A DNA stretch of 50,507 nt from positions 1 through 50,507 of the forward strand of contig CAKZXZ010000260.1 of NCBI GenBank assembly GCA_937883775.1, given 5' to 3'. A program made the position numbers and the translations under genes. Origin of the DNA: an uncultured Paracoccaceae bacterium. GTDB lineage: Bacteria; Pseudomonadota; Alphaproteobacteria; Rhodobacterales; Rhodobacteraceae. This document shows positions 1 to 7,877 of the stretch, piece after piece (position 1 is the first letter of the stretch; the number at the start of each line of letters is the position of its first letter). The notes under the pieces are model-generated. The model was not told where the DNA came from and searched no databases. It saw only the letters and a program-made list of their open reading frames with translations.

Positions 1-400
1 ACGTCCCATACCGGCCATGCTGCAGTACGGCCCGTCGAAGGAGACATGAACTGCAAGGCCCTATCTCCAGCGCGGCTGTCGCGGATGGTGTGGGGCTTGT
101 GCAGCTGCAGCGCGTGTTGACGCAGCATGGGTGAGAGAGGCAGCGAACCTCTTGTAGACCGCAACACAGATCATCGAAGCAGTCATTGCCCGCTGATTTT
201 GAGAGCCGCATCAAGTCTGGACACAACAAGCGCCAAGATCCTCGACCGGCTTCTTCGTCGGCTTCCCGGAGTGGGCCATCCAAAACACCACGTGACATAC
301 CACCCAAGGAGCAAATCTGAACATCATCGAAGAAAACGCTATAAAACAAAGCAAAACGGCCACTCAAGGCGGCCCGATCACGTATGCGAAAATGGTATGT
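1..400. other. Left flank outside the island, no recognised gene
   Basis: This stretch lies to the left of the 20-bp tRNA-Ser fragment at 401-420, so by the island model it is chromosome (or an older inserted element) that once followed the tRNA gene. The one reading frame of note, on the plus strand from about 127, is basic, low in hydrophobic residues and runs through the tRNA fragment, which argues against it being a gene. I recognise no domain, RNA or promoter here. Confidence 0.4.
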
Positions 401-420
401 TGGCGGAGGCTCAGGGATTC
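401..420 (-). repeat. Distal attachment site: 20-bp tRNA-Ser 3' end fragment
   Basis: TGGCGGAGGCTCAGGGATTC is identical to 36787-36806, the last 20 nt (T-arm 3' half, acceptor strand and CCA) of the intact tRNA-Ser(UGA), and is in the same orientation. Identity stops at both ends (t/g before, a/g after). An isolated tRNA 3' end lying 36.4 kb away, on the side to which the tRNA 3' end points, is the classic product of integration into a tRNA gene. It therefore marks the far end of the island. Confidence 0.88.
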
Positions 421-501
421 AAGGGAAATCGATGGCTTTTGAGAATTCCAAAGTAACACAATGACTTAGCTAATTCCCGATTTCGCTTATCCTCGATAAT
501 C

Positions 502-522
502 ATGCGGGATTTTATGCGGGAT
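502..522 (+). repeat. Arm-type repeat inside the left island end
   Basis: Two copies of ATGCGGGAT separated by TTT (502-510 and 514-522). The same arrangement, with one base changed, occurs at 36667-36687 in front of the integrase gene. In the excised circle these would lie 81 bp and 99 bp on either side of the 20-bp core, like arm sites of a lambda-type attP. Binding by the integrase is inferred. Confidence 0.55.
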
Positions 523-775
523 CAATTTGCCTACCTACCGAGGTTTGGCGCCGAATTAGCAAAAAGGCACAATTCTATTAAGTCCCGCTTGAAATTCCAT
601 TATGCTGTTTGTGTAGAGCTGCATTTGTCTTCCACATACCCTGCGACAAAACGAATAAGGAGCCAGCTCTCTCGAGACCGAGATAACGCAAGTCTTCCTG
701 TAGGAAAAAGTCTTCGGGCCACTGGACCACATGAGAAGCAATTCAACGTTTTTCAGACAGACGGGATCATCTTAA

Positions 776-1087
776 TTACATCGCGGCTCTTGAGCTCAAC
801 TGGTATCGTTTTGCTTTGTGATTTGGAGCAGTTTCAAGATATCCTTTCTCTAGCAGAGACCGGATCGTTCGATTAAAAGTAGGTTGGCTCATTTGCCGAG
901 TAATTGGATGTTCCCTGATATCAGACGCTTCGACAATAGGTTCTTTGTTTTGATCGCTGACGAGACGAACTGCATAGAGTAAATCCAGTTCGTTCGATGA
1001 CAAAGACGTCAAGCCAAGATCCCGCTCCATAGTTGCGAGAAGCTCGCGAAGTCGAGCAACTGTTGAGAATTGAAACTTGTCGATCAT
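776..1087 (-). CDS. Small winged-helix transcriptional regulator
   Basis: A 103-residue protein that looks like a single winged helix-turn-helix domain. An N-terminal helical part (about residues 1-45) is followed by a recognition-helix stretch around 'MSQPTFNRTIRSLLEKGYL' (about 68-86) and a short basic wing ending 'KAKRYQLS'. The layout is MarR-like, with the usual pattern of one residue run reading the DNA and a beta wing, but the dimerisation helices are short. It stands alone near the left island end, followed upstream by an AT-rich non-coding stretch. The nearest large unit is the type I secretion locus, so control of that locus is possible but unproven. The exact family is not recognised. 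Confidence 0.6.
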   Translation of the reverse strand: MIDKFQFSTVARLRELLATMERDLGLTSLSSNELDLLYAVRLVSDQNKEPIVEASDIREHPITRQMSQPTFNRTIRSLLEKGYLETAPNHKAKRYQLSSRAAM

Positions 1088-1540
1088 CGATATTCCGGAG
1101 TTTTTCTCATTATTTAACGCGCAAACACTTTAACACGAAGCACTGTTTCGCTTCAAAATAGTATCTTTAACCGACCTCCGAACTATTGCTACGCTTTACC
1201 ACCTACACACATCAAGTTTTTCAAACCTGCAGAGCTCTATATCTTGTGTTCACGGACCAGAAACACCGCCCAACGCTTCGTTAGCAGGTTAAGATGACAT
1301 CAAAATCAAACCAAGAAATTCACATTTGCAAAAGCACTTAAAGTAAAAATGGAGATCGAGTTCTATTATTTCCAAAACTAGATTTAGACTGAATTCTCAA
1401 ATTAATTTAGACTATCCCAGTCGACCTAATAAGTCAGCACGATCAGATTATGCCAAAAATGGTCTGCACTTCAAAACCCGCATCCTCGCCCCTCATTAAA
1501 TAGAAATCCACCTAGCGAATGCTTGTTGATGTTTCTGATG
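1088..1540. other. AT-rich gene-free stretch
   Basis: About 450 bases of AT-rich sequence between the winged-helix gene and the IS3 element. No convincing reading frame, RNA or terminator is visible. It presumably holds the promoter of the regulator at 776-1087 (minus strand). Composition is clearly more AT-rich than the chromosome to the right of the island. Confidence 0.4.
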
Positions 1541-1605
1541 ACCTGAAGTGGTCCCACCTTTTCGGACAGGTTTGCAGCGTTTCTAAGGTGTACCGGGTTT
1601 AAGTT

Positions 1606-2460
1606 TCATGCTGCTTTCGCTTGTTCCAAGCTGCCCCAATATGCGTCGTCGGGTGTTTGCCGATCAAGCGCGGAATGTGGGCGGTCTGAGTTGTAGAATA
1701 CCATCCAGTTTTTGATGACCCGCCGCGCAGCAAAGCCGTCATGGATTTCTTCGAGATAGATCGCCTCCTGCTTCAGGCTGCGCCACAGCCGTTCGATGAA
1801 GATGTTGTCCAGATATCGCCCCCGACCATCCATCGAGATGCGCACCCCAGCCTCGGTCAGTGTGGTGATCCACGCCGCCCCTGTGAACTGCGATCCTTGA
1901 TCTGTATTGCATATTTCAGGCGGGCCGTGCTTGGCGATTGCCTCACGCAAAGCCTCGACGCAGAAGTCCGCATGCATCGTGTTTGACAGCCGCCAACTCA
2001 GCACCTTGCGCGTGGCCCAATCCATGATCGCCACAAGATAGAGGAAGCCATTCTTGACCGGCACGAATGTGATATCGGCGCACCAAACCTGGTTGGGCCG
2101 ATCGATCACCATCTTTCTCAGCAAATACGGGAACACCGGATGCTGGGGGTGTGGCTGGCTCGTTCGAGGGCGCTTGTAAATGGCTTCGAGACCCATCTTT
2201 GCCATCAACCGCCTGACGCGGTGACGGCCCACGATCGTACCTTCCCTGCGTAAATATGCGGCGATCTGGCGCGACCCAAAAAACGGGCATCTTGTGAACA
2301 CGCGGTCGATCTCTTTCATCATCGCAAGCGTTTCGGCATCGATCCCGACCGGCGTATAGTAGAATGCAGATCGGCTGAGCTGCACCAGATTGCACTGCTG
2401 GCTGATGCTCAACTTGGGATGGCCGCGTTGGATCATAGATCGCTTCTTTGCCGGGCTCAC
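1606..2460 (-). CDS. IS3-family transposase orfB (DDE integrase domain)
   Basis: This 284-residue frame has an N-terminal HTH_21-type region ('SRSAFYY' around residue 30) and an rve integrase core. The catalytic acidic residues are in 'VWCADITFV' (about 126), 'CNTDQGSQF' (about 185) and 'DNIFIERLWRSLK' (the E in 'FIERLW', about 222). The end has the usual 'YNSDRPHSAL' motif. It overlaps orfA by four bases. In this family a programmed -1 frameshift joins the two frames into the active OrfAB transposase, with possible separate initiation at the GTG start used here. Length is typical. Confidence 0.92.
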   Translation of the reverse strand: MSPAKKRSMIQRGHPKLSISQQCNLVQLSRSAFYYTPVGIDAETLAMMKEIDRVFTRCPFFGSRQIAAYLRREGTIVGRHRVRRLMAKMGLEAIYKRPRTSQPHPQHPVFPYLLRKMVIDRPNQVWCADITFVPVKNGFLYLVAIMDWATRKVLSWRLSNTMHADFCVEALREAIAKHGPPEICNTDQGSQFTGAAWITTLTEAGVRISMDGRGRYLDNIFIERLWRSLKQEAIYLEEIHDGFAARRVIKNWMVFYNSDRPHSALDRQTPDDAYWGSLEQAKAA

Positions 2461-2471
2461 CTTTTGAGCCC
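2453..2471 (-). promoter_or_regulatory. Hairpin at the orfA/orfB frameshift junction
   Basis: On the minus strand GGGCTCA and TGAGCCC pair perfectly around a 5-base loop, exactly across the orfA stop and orfB start. An AAAA run lies within the loop and an A6/T6 run (2479-2485) upstream. Such a structure is commonly used to stimulate -1 frameshifting in IS3 elements. The role is inferred from position. Confidence 0.5.
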
Positions 2472-2735
2472 TTCCGACAAAAAATCGTTCTCAACAGCCA
2501 ACCTCCCGATCTTTGCATGCAGGTCTTTGACTTCCGCCTCAGACGGGCCTGTCGGCTTGCCCCCGCCAGAGAAGACATCCGCCATTCCATCTATGGCCTG
2601 CCGTTTCCACGTGCTGACCTGGTTCGGATGCAATTGGTGCTTCGCCGCGATCTCCTGCACGGTCTTGTCGCCTCGCAGCGCTTCTAACGCCACCTTGGCC
2701 TTAAACTGATCTGTAAAGTTCCGGCGCTTCGCCAT
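2457..2735 (-). CDS. IS3-family transposase orfA (HTH)
   Basis: A 92-residue protein with the helix-turn-helix HTH_8 fold of IS3 OrfA: 'RRNFTDQFKAKVALEAL' at the start, 'TVQEIAAKHQLHPNQVSTWK' as the DNA-binding part, then a leucine/valine heptad region (about 68-90) for dimerisation. It binds the IS ends and regulates transposition. Its stop codon overlaps the orfB start. A run of A residues and a perfect 7-bp hairpin straddle the junction, the set-up for frameshifting. Confidence 0.92.
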   Translation of the reverse strand: MAKRRNFTDQFKAKVALEALRGDKTVQEIAAKHQLHPNQVSTWKRQAIDGMADVFSGGGKPTGPSEAEVKDLHAKIGRLAVENDFLSEGLKR

Positions 2736-2861
2736 GTTCGTATCCCTCCAAAGGTTTGGGATACACCTTAGCTGACTGTCCGAATTTCTGGGACCACTTC
2801 AACCTGCTCCCCATTGAGTCAGCGAAACTAGATTGGCTCTGTTCAGGTTTTGGTTTTTCTT

Positions 2862-3065
2862 TCACCGATTAACATATTCTGCGGGTGTGAAGCCAGCGAG
2901 GCTTTTGTCCGGGCGGTAGTGATTGAAGTCGATACGCCACGCAGCTATCAACTCGCAGGCATGGCGCAGTCTGTAGAACAGGTGCCCGTTCAGACACTTT
3001 TCCCGCATCCTACCGTTGAAGCTTTGCGCAAACCGGTTTTTCTTGTGCGATTTAGTGCCAGTCAA
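2862..3065 (-). pseudogene. IS3-family transposase remnant (OrfB C-terminus)
   Basis: About 55 residues match the carboxyl end of an IS3-type OrfB: a 'FNGRMREKCLN' stretch containing the last catalytic region, then 'FNHYRPDKSLAGFTPAEY', the hallmark of the family. Everything N-terminal to it is missing, and the first residues of the frame do not fit the family. It is a different element from the intact IS at 1544-2801, as the sequences differ. It is dead. Confidence 0.75.
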
Positions 3066-3270
3066 GCTAACGGGCTTCCTGCCATTTCAGGATCGCAGGC
3101 TAACTCAAAACACCGGACACATCAGGGAACAGGTCACTGAATGTCCATCAACCCGGCCATAAGACACCTCCGGATTTAAGTATACGGTTAGGAAGCAAGC
3201 CTCCGTAAACAAAATTATTTGTTTACAGAAGCTTGCCCTCTCGTTTCACATTGACAGCATTAGTCAGGAC

Positions 3271-4272
3271 TTAGAAAGTCATCTTAGAGAAACGAGAGAA
3301 GTCAAGCGAAGGCTCGTCTAGCGACCGACAGTTTTGACAGGCAGCGACAACACCTTGCTGTAGTATTTTAGACGTGAGTGGTGGTTTCAGCGTAGCGTCG
3401 CAGATGGCAAGCCGTTCTGCTGTCAGATCGTGTTCGCGAACTTCACTTGAAATAAGTATCTGTGGCGTCTGAAAGGAACATTTCTTCAGCCTCAGACAAA
3501 AATCGACTGTTTCTTCTGTGTCTCCCAGAAAATCTGCATCGATAAAGCAAATTGTTGCCCGGCCAGCGACCGCAGTAAGATCATTCCAGCATACATCTAA
3601 CTTAGGCTGCAAAATGAGGATTTCGCGTTGAGGTCCCGCCCATTCCCTTAGACTTACAAGATGTGCGCTGTCTATATCGCCGAAGAAAAGATAGAACTGG
3701 TCAAGCGCTTCATTTTCCGGAACAGAAAGCGAAACCACCCGCCCCAAGAGCCTATCAATCAGTTCTTCCGATATAGGTCGCAGGCTGGCAGTATTGCGCG
3801 CTTCTATAGGGTTGTCTCTATCAATACTGGAATGCTTCGCAGGACCAAATGGGGTGACTTGGGATCCTGGTGCTTCGGCGTTTCGTCTTTTGCTGTAGGC
3901 TACAAGCGGGGAGAGTTGCGTCGGCAGTTCGCCGACCGCTTGTGCTCTATCACTCCCCAGTCTGAGGGCCATGTTTGCTGAATGTCGGTCTATGTTTCTT
4001 TTAGAGTGAATACTGCAATCAGATGGCTGGCTTGGCTTCTGCATTCTGAACTGAAAATCATGAAATCGCTTCGCGCAGATGCTGGAGAAAACGCCACAAG
4101 CAACCAACCCGGAAGTCACAAGGTACGCAGAGTGACCACCATACATCAAAGCGTGACTATGGAAGATTTGAAACGCTGAAACGAGCGCGAGGGCTGTGAA
4201 AACAACCGACAATATGATCTGCGCGAAAGCAATCTGACGATATATTTTATAACTATTTTGAATTTTTCTCAC
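3271..4272 (-). CDS. Membrane-anchored protein with a receiver-like C-terminal domain
   Basis: A 333-residue protein with two predicted membrane helices near the start (about 13-36 and 48-68), a polar low-complexity linker (about 75-165) and a C-terminal alpha/beta domain (about 215-320). That domain resembles a response-regulator receiver: a hydrophobic strand ending in 'CFIDADFLGD' at the phosphoacceptor position, 'ILISSE' at the switch strand, and 'CDATLKPPLTSKIL' with the expected Lys-Pro. The N-terminal acidic pair of a true receiver is not obvious, so it may be a pseudo-receiver. It lies downstream of the secretion genes on the same strand, separated by 145 AT-rich bases with a 19-bp palindrome, so it may have its own promoter. 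I do not know a named family with this architecture. Control of adhesin secretion or surface state is a guess. Confidence 0.55.
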   Translation of the reverse strand: MRKIQNSYKIYRQIAFAQIILSVVFTALALVSAFQIFHSHALMYGGHSAYLVTSGLVACGVFSSICAKRFHDFQFRMQKPSQPSDCSIHSKRNIDRHSANMALRLGSDRAQAVGELPTQLSPLVAYSKRRNAEAPGSQVTPFGPAKHSSIDRDNPIEARNTASLRPISEELIDRLLGRVVSLSVPENEALDQFYLFFGDIDSAHLVSLREWAGPQREILILQPKLDVCWNDLTAVAGRATICFIDADFLGDTEETVDFCLRLKKCSFQTPQILISSEVREHDLTAERLAICDATLKPPLTSKILQQGVVAACQNCRSLDEPSLDFSRFSKMTF

Positions 4273-4363
4273 AGTAGAGACCTTCAGGAAATAGAAATTA
4301 TAGCCGCTAAATCTGAATTTATATCGATTTCTTCTGACTATAGGATATTATATAAATCATATT

Positions 4364-4382
4364 ATTAGTCAATATGACTAAT
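4364..4382. promoter_or_regulatory. Perfect 7-bp inverted repeat, possible operator
   Basis: ATTAGTC and GACTAAT flank AATAT. It sits in the AT-rich gap between the HlyD stop (4418) and the start of the receiver-like gene (4272), where the latter's promoter should be. It has no T-run typical of a terminator on the minus strand. An operator for a dimeric regulator is the best reading. Confidence 0.4.
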
Positions 4383-4417
4383 TTAAAGGGCTGGAAAAAT
4401 TGATGAGGAGATTTTTA

Positions 4418-5725
4418 TCAATCGCGAAACGCGCGCTCACGCACTTTGGTGACTGGCCGCACGATATACTCAAGGACTGTCTTTTTACCCGAGAGAAATT
4501 CAACTTCAGCGACCATACCTGGAACAATAGGTAATGGTTGACCCCCCCCATCTTCCAAGGTGGTAGAGGTTGCAATCTCAACCACAAAAACGTTGTCGCC
4601 ACGATCAGGATGCGCAATTGGGCTTGCGCCAATTTGGACTAGCTCACCATCAAGTGACCCGTATCGCGAAAAGTCATAGGCAGTAATCTTAACGTTGACT
4701 GACTGACCAACATATAAAAACGCAATCTCAGCGGGCGTGACGAAGGCTTCAACCACCAGAGCGTCTTCTATCGGGACAATTTCCATAATTGCGCCACCAG
4801 CTGCCAACACTCCGCCCATTGTCGATATGAAAACCTGATTGACAATCCCGGCAACCGGGGATCTGACACCAGTCTCTCGCAACCGTTGTTCAAGCACTGG
4901 AAAAGAGGGTTCTAGCCCGGCTAATTCACTCGATGCCCTACTTAGCTGATCCAAAGCGTCCGCGCGAAAACCGAGCTGAAGCGCCTTCTTTTTCTTTTCT
5001 ATCTCGTCAACCCGGGCCTGTTCCATCGACAACCGCGATGCGGCCTGGGCAATCCGACCGTCCCACTCGCTTAGTTGGATCTCAAGCTGTAGAAGCGAGG
5101 TTTGAGGCTCAAGACCGCGCTCTACCAAAGGTTGAATAACACTGAGTTGTTCGTTCAATAAAGCAACGGTATTTTCAGTTGAGCTTTTCATGCTTCTTGC
5201 TTCAATTACAGTATTTTTCTGTTGCTGATACTGAACATGCAAAACGGCAAGCTCGGACATATGCTCGGCCTTGCGAGCCTCGAATAACTGTCGCTCGTGC
5301 GCGACTTGAACTGGTGCCGCTGCTGTCAGAATTGGATTAAACGCAAGCGGCGTGTTCTCAACTTCACTTGTCAGACGTAAGACTCGTGCTTCAAGGGAAT
5401 AGGCATGTTGCCGTTCCTGATCCAAGCGACCGATCAATTGCGTTGGATCCATCTCGACAAGAAGATCGCCAGCCTCAACGACATCTCCGTTACGCACATT
5501 AACCTTGGTTATCATGCCTGCTTCGGGCGCTTGCACTGTTTGCAAACTGTCACTTGGAACGATACGACCGTCAGTCCTCGTTAAGTCGTCGATTTCTGTT
5601 GTTGCGGCCCAAAAAACGACGATAGCAAAGAACGCAATGACCGAAAGCAGAAGGAGCGATCCCTTTAAGCCACGTTCGCGTCGCCTTTGTTGCAGCGCGC
5701 GATTAAAGACCTCATCGATCGACAT
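4418..5725 (-). CDS. Type I secretion periplasmic adaptor (HlyD/LapC-type)
   Basis: This 435-residue membrane fusion protein bridges the inner-membrane ABC exporter and the TolC-like outer-membrane channel. A short cytoplasmic N-terminus precedes one membrane helix (about 22-42). A lipoyl half-motif follows ('QAPEAGMITKVNVRNGDVVEAGD', about 68-90), then a long coiled coil (about 110-280), the second lipoyl half ('VRSPVAGIVNQVF') and a beta-barrel. The end '...VLEYIVRPVTK' is the characteristic HlyD-family C-terminus. The ATG at 5725 is preferred over an in-frame TTG one codon earlier. It overlaps the exporter gene by 14 bp, so the two are translationally linked. Confidence 0.92.
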   Translation of the reverse strand: MSIDEVFNRALQQRRRERGLKGSLLLLSVIAFFAIVVFWAATTEIDDLTRTDGRIVPSDSLQTVQAPEAGMITKVNVRNGDVVEAGDLLVEMDPTQLIGRLDQERQHAYSLEARVLRLTSEVENTPLAFNPILTAAAPVQVAHERQLFEARKAEHMSELAVLHVQYQQQKNTVIEARSMKSSTENTVALLNEQLSVIQPLVERGLEPQTSLLQLEIQLSEWDGRIAQAASRLSMEQARVDEIEKKKKALQLGFRADALDQLSRASSELAGLEPSFPVLEQRLRETGVRSPVAGIVNQVFISTMGGVLAAGGAIMEIVPIEDALVVEAFVTPAEIAFLYVGQSVNVKITAYDFSRYGSLDGELVQIGASPIAHPDRGDNVFVVEIATSTTLEDGGGQPLPIVPGMVAEVEFLSGKKTVLEYIVRPVTKVRERAFRD

Positions 5726-7877
5726 CAACAGCAGGCTCCCGTTGATTGCGAGTTTTCAGGGCACGTTGAAGCACATTTTCCTTCGGGCCATCAGCTATGA
5801 CTTTTCCGGCATCCAGGATGATGACTCGATCAACAGTGTCTAGAAGCGAAGTTCGGTGCGTAACGAGAAGAAAGGTCGTATTGGCATCAAGTTTCGTCAA
5901 TCCAGAAATGAGCGCTTGCTCACTATGAACATCCATCGCGCTTGTTGGTTCATCGAGGAATAGAATTGGTTTCTGACCAATGATTGCGCGGGCAAGACCA
6001 ATTGCTTGCCTTTGACCGCCGGACAGCTCTGCTCCACGCTCGCTTAGCTGTAAATCATATCCAAGTGGGTGCTTGGATACAAAGTCATGAACACCCGTTA
6101 ACTTGGATGCCCCCAGCACTTCCAAATCTGTTGCGCTTTGTTTACCGACAGCAATGTTATCGCGAACGGTCCCCGAGAAAAGCCATACATCCTGTAGTAA
6201 AGAACCTATATTCTCACGCAGATCATGCCGAGCGATATGTGTGATATCGGTATCGTCAATCAGCACCTGCCCGCTGTCTGCAGAATATAGTCCGCAGAGC
6301 AGTCTACCAATCGTGCTTTTTCCCGATCCAACTTTGCCTAGAATTGCAACCTTCTCTCCAGGGAGTATTTCGAAGGAGACATTACTAAGAATTGGACTTT
6401 TCTGGTCCGGGTAACGGAACGTCACATTCCTAAATTCGATCCTCCCAAAGAAAAAAGGACGAGCGAGCCATCTGCGATCGTCGGGGTGCTCCACAGGCTG
6501 GTTCATCAATTTGGTGACTGAACGAAATGAAGCACGTGCTTGACTAAAACGTGTCATGATCTGTGCTAGTTGAGCGAGCGGAGCAAGCGTTCTTCCAGTG
6601 AGGATCACACAGGCAATCAAAGCCCCCATGCTGACTGTGCCTTGGGTAATTAGAAAAACACCGTAAAATACGATCATCACCTGAGCTGCTTGTTGCGTGA
6701 ACGCTGTGGCATTCATTGCAAATTGCGCCGCCGCACGAGAACTTGAAGATGAGGTCGACTGCTCTTTCAAAGCGGTGTCCCACCTATCGCGCATTACATG
6801 GCCCGCACCCAAAGTCTTTATCGTCTCCAACCCCGAGAGCGTTTCAACCAAAACACTCTGCTTGGTTTGGCCTTCGGCCTGACTTTTGTCGGCCAAACGC
6901 ATCAACGTTGGTTGGACTACTACGCCGACGAGTAGGACGATAGGTACGGCAATCATCGGAACAATCGCCAAAGGCCCGCCAATGAGGCTGATCACGAAGA
7001 CAAACAAGACGATAAAGGGAAGGTCAATAACGCCAACCAGTGTCGCTGACGTGATGAAATCCCTAAGCGTTTCGAATTCGCGCATGATGTTGGCTATGGC
7101 CCCCGTCGAGCCTCGTTTCGCCGCAAGCTGCAAGTCGAGCATGCGGTCAAAGATGATACGCCCCATGATCAGATCAGCTTTCTGACCGGCTCGATCGATG
7201 AATGCAGCCCTCAACGATCGAAGTATGAAATCAAAAACGAGAGCTATACCGACACCAAAGGTCAGTGCGAGAAGAGATTCAATCGCCTCGTTCGGCAACA
7301 CCCGATCATAGACAACCATTATAAAAATAGACGTCGCGAGGCCCAAAACGTTTGAAACTGCGGCTGCGATTAAAACTTGAGTATAGGCCCATTTATTTCG
7401 AGCGAGTGTGGACCAAAACCAATGCCCCTTAGATCGCGTTACGCGAGACGCCCCATTATCCAGGTCTTTCTTCCGTATCAGCAAGACCTTGTTATCAAAA
7501 GTTTTCTTTAGATCATCTAAGGATATAAGGCCGACTTCGTCGGCTGAATACAGCGGATCAAGAACGGAGAATTGGTTGCCGTGTCGTTTTAGAAGAAGAA
7601 CGGCGCGGCCACCTGGTCCCATGAGCATGGCCGGTAGCAAGTCTTGATCGAGTTTTGAATAGTCGTACTCGCCAAGGCCAATTAAGAACCCAATTCGCTC
7701 CGCGAGGTCAACCAAACCATCTATCGTGAGTTCGGTGGTGCCTGTCTGGTAGCTCCTCAGAGTAGAGAGAGATATCGGTGCCCCGAATTCACGCGCCGCA
7801 GCAAGAAGGCAAATCTCCAACGGATGAGCGTTTGCAGCGGCACCTTTCAAGTCATCGGCTTTCATCGCGTCCGGCAC
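5712..7877 (-). CDS. Type I secretion ABC exporter (LapB/HlyB-type)
   Basis: A 721-residue exporter that energises secretion of the adhesin encoded upstream. Residues 1-135 form a C39-peptidase-like domain that lacks the catalytic cysteine ('LEICLLAAAREFGAPIS' has no canonical QxxxxC site), so it should bind rather than cleave substrate, as in HlyB and LapB. The membrane domain spans about 160-440. The nucleotide-binding domain has Walker A 'GKVGSGKST', the signature 'LSGGQRQAIGLARA' and Walker B 'PILFLDEPTSAMD' with the H-loop 'LLVTHRTSLL'. It overlaps the TolC-like gene by 26 bp and the adaptor gene by 14 bp. Confidence 0.93.
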   Translation of the reverse strand: MPDAMKADDLKGAAANAHPLEICLLAAAREFGAPISLSTLRSYQTGTTELTIDGLVDLAERIGFLIGLGEYDYSKLDQDLLPAMLMGPGGRAVLLLKRHGNQFSVLDPLYSADEVGLISLDDLKKTFDNKVLLIRKKDLDNGASRVTRSKGHWFWSTLARNKWAYTQVLIAAAVSNVLGLATSIFIMVVYDRVLPNEAIESLLALTFGVGIALVFDFILRSLRAAFIDRAGQKADLIMGRIIFDRMLDLQLAAKRGSTGAIANIMREFETLRDFITSATLVGVIDLPFIVLFVFVISLIGGPLAIVPMIAVPIVLLVGVVVQPTLMRLADKSQAEGQTKQSVLVETLSGLETIKTLGAGHVMRDRWDTALKEQSTSSSSSRAAAQFAMNATAFTQQAAQVMIVFYGVFLITQGTVSMGALIACVILTGRTLAPLAQLAQIMTRFSQARASFRSVTKLMNQPVEHPDDRRWLARPFFFGRIEFRNVTFRYPDQKSPILSNVSFEILPGEKVAILGKVGSGKSTIGRLLCGLYSADSGQVLIDDTDITHIARHDLRENIGSLLQDVWLFSGTVRDNIAVGKQSATDLEVLGASKLTGVHDFVSKHPLGYDLQLSERGAELSGGQRQAIGLARAIIGQKPILFLDEPTSAMDVHSEQALISGLTKLDANTTFLLVTHRTSLLDTVDRVIILDAGKVIADGPKENVLQRALKTRNQREPAVDVDR

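Larger units (their letters stand above)
1544..2801 (-). mobile_element. Intact IS3-family insertion sequence
   Basis: The element is bounded by imperfect inverted repeats: TGAAGTGGTCCCA at 1544-1556 and its complement ending at 2801, with similarity continuing inward to the CGGACAG motif. It is flanked by a 3-bp direct repeat ACC (1541-1543 and 2802-2804), the expected IS3-type target duplication. It carries the two overlapping transposase frames orfA and orfB. Length about 1.26 kb. Both frames are open and both ends and the target duplication are present, so the copy is probably recent and potentially active. Confidence 0.9.

Noticed and set aside
127-456. Plus-strand 109-codon frame at the left edge
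   Set aside because: It runs across the tRNA fragment and island end, is highly basic with no domain pattern, and has no ribosome site.
502-876. Plus-strand frame starting in the arm repeat
   Set aside because: It begins within the repeat and runs against the end of the winged-helix gene; composition is not protein-like.
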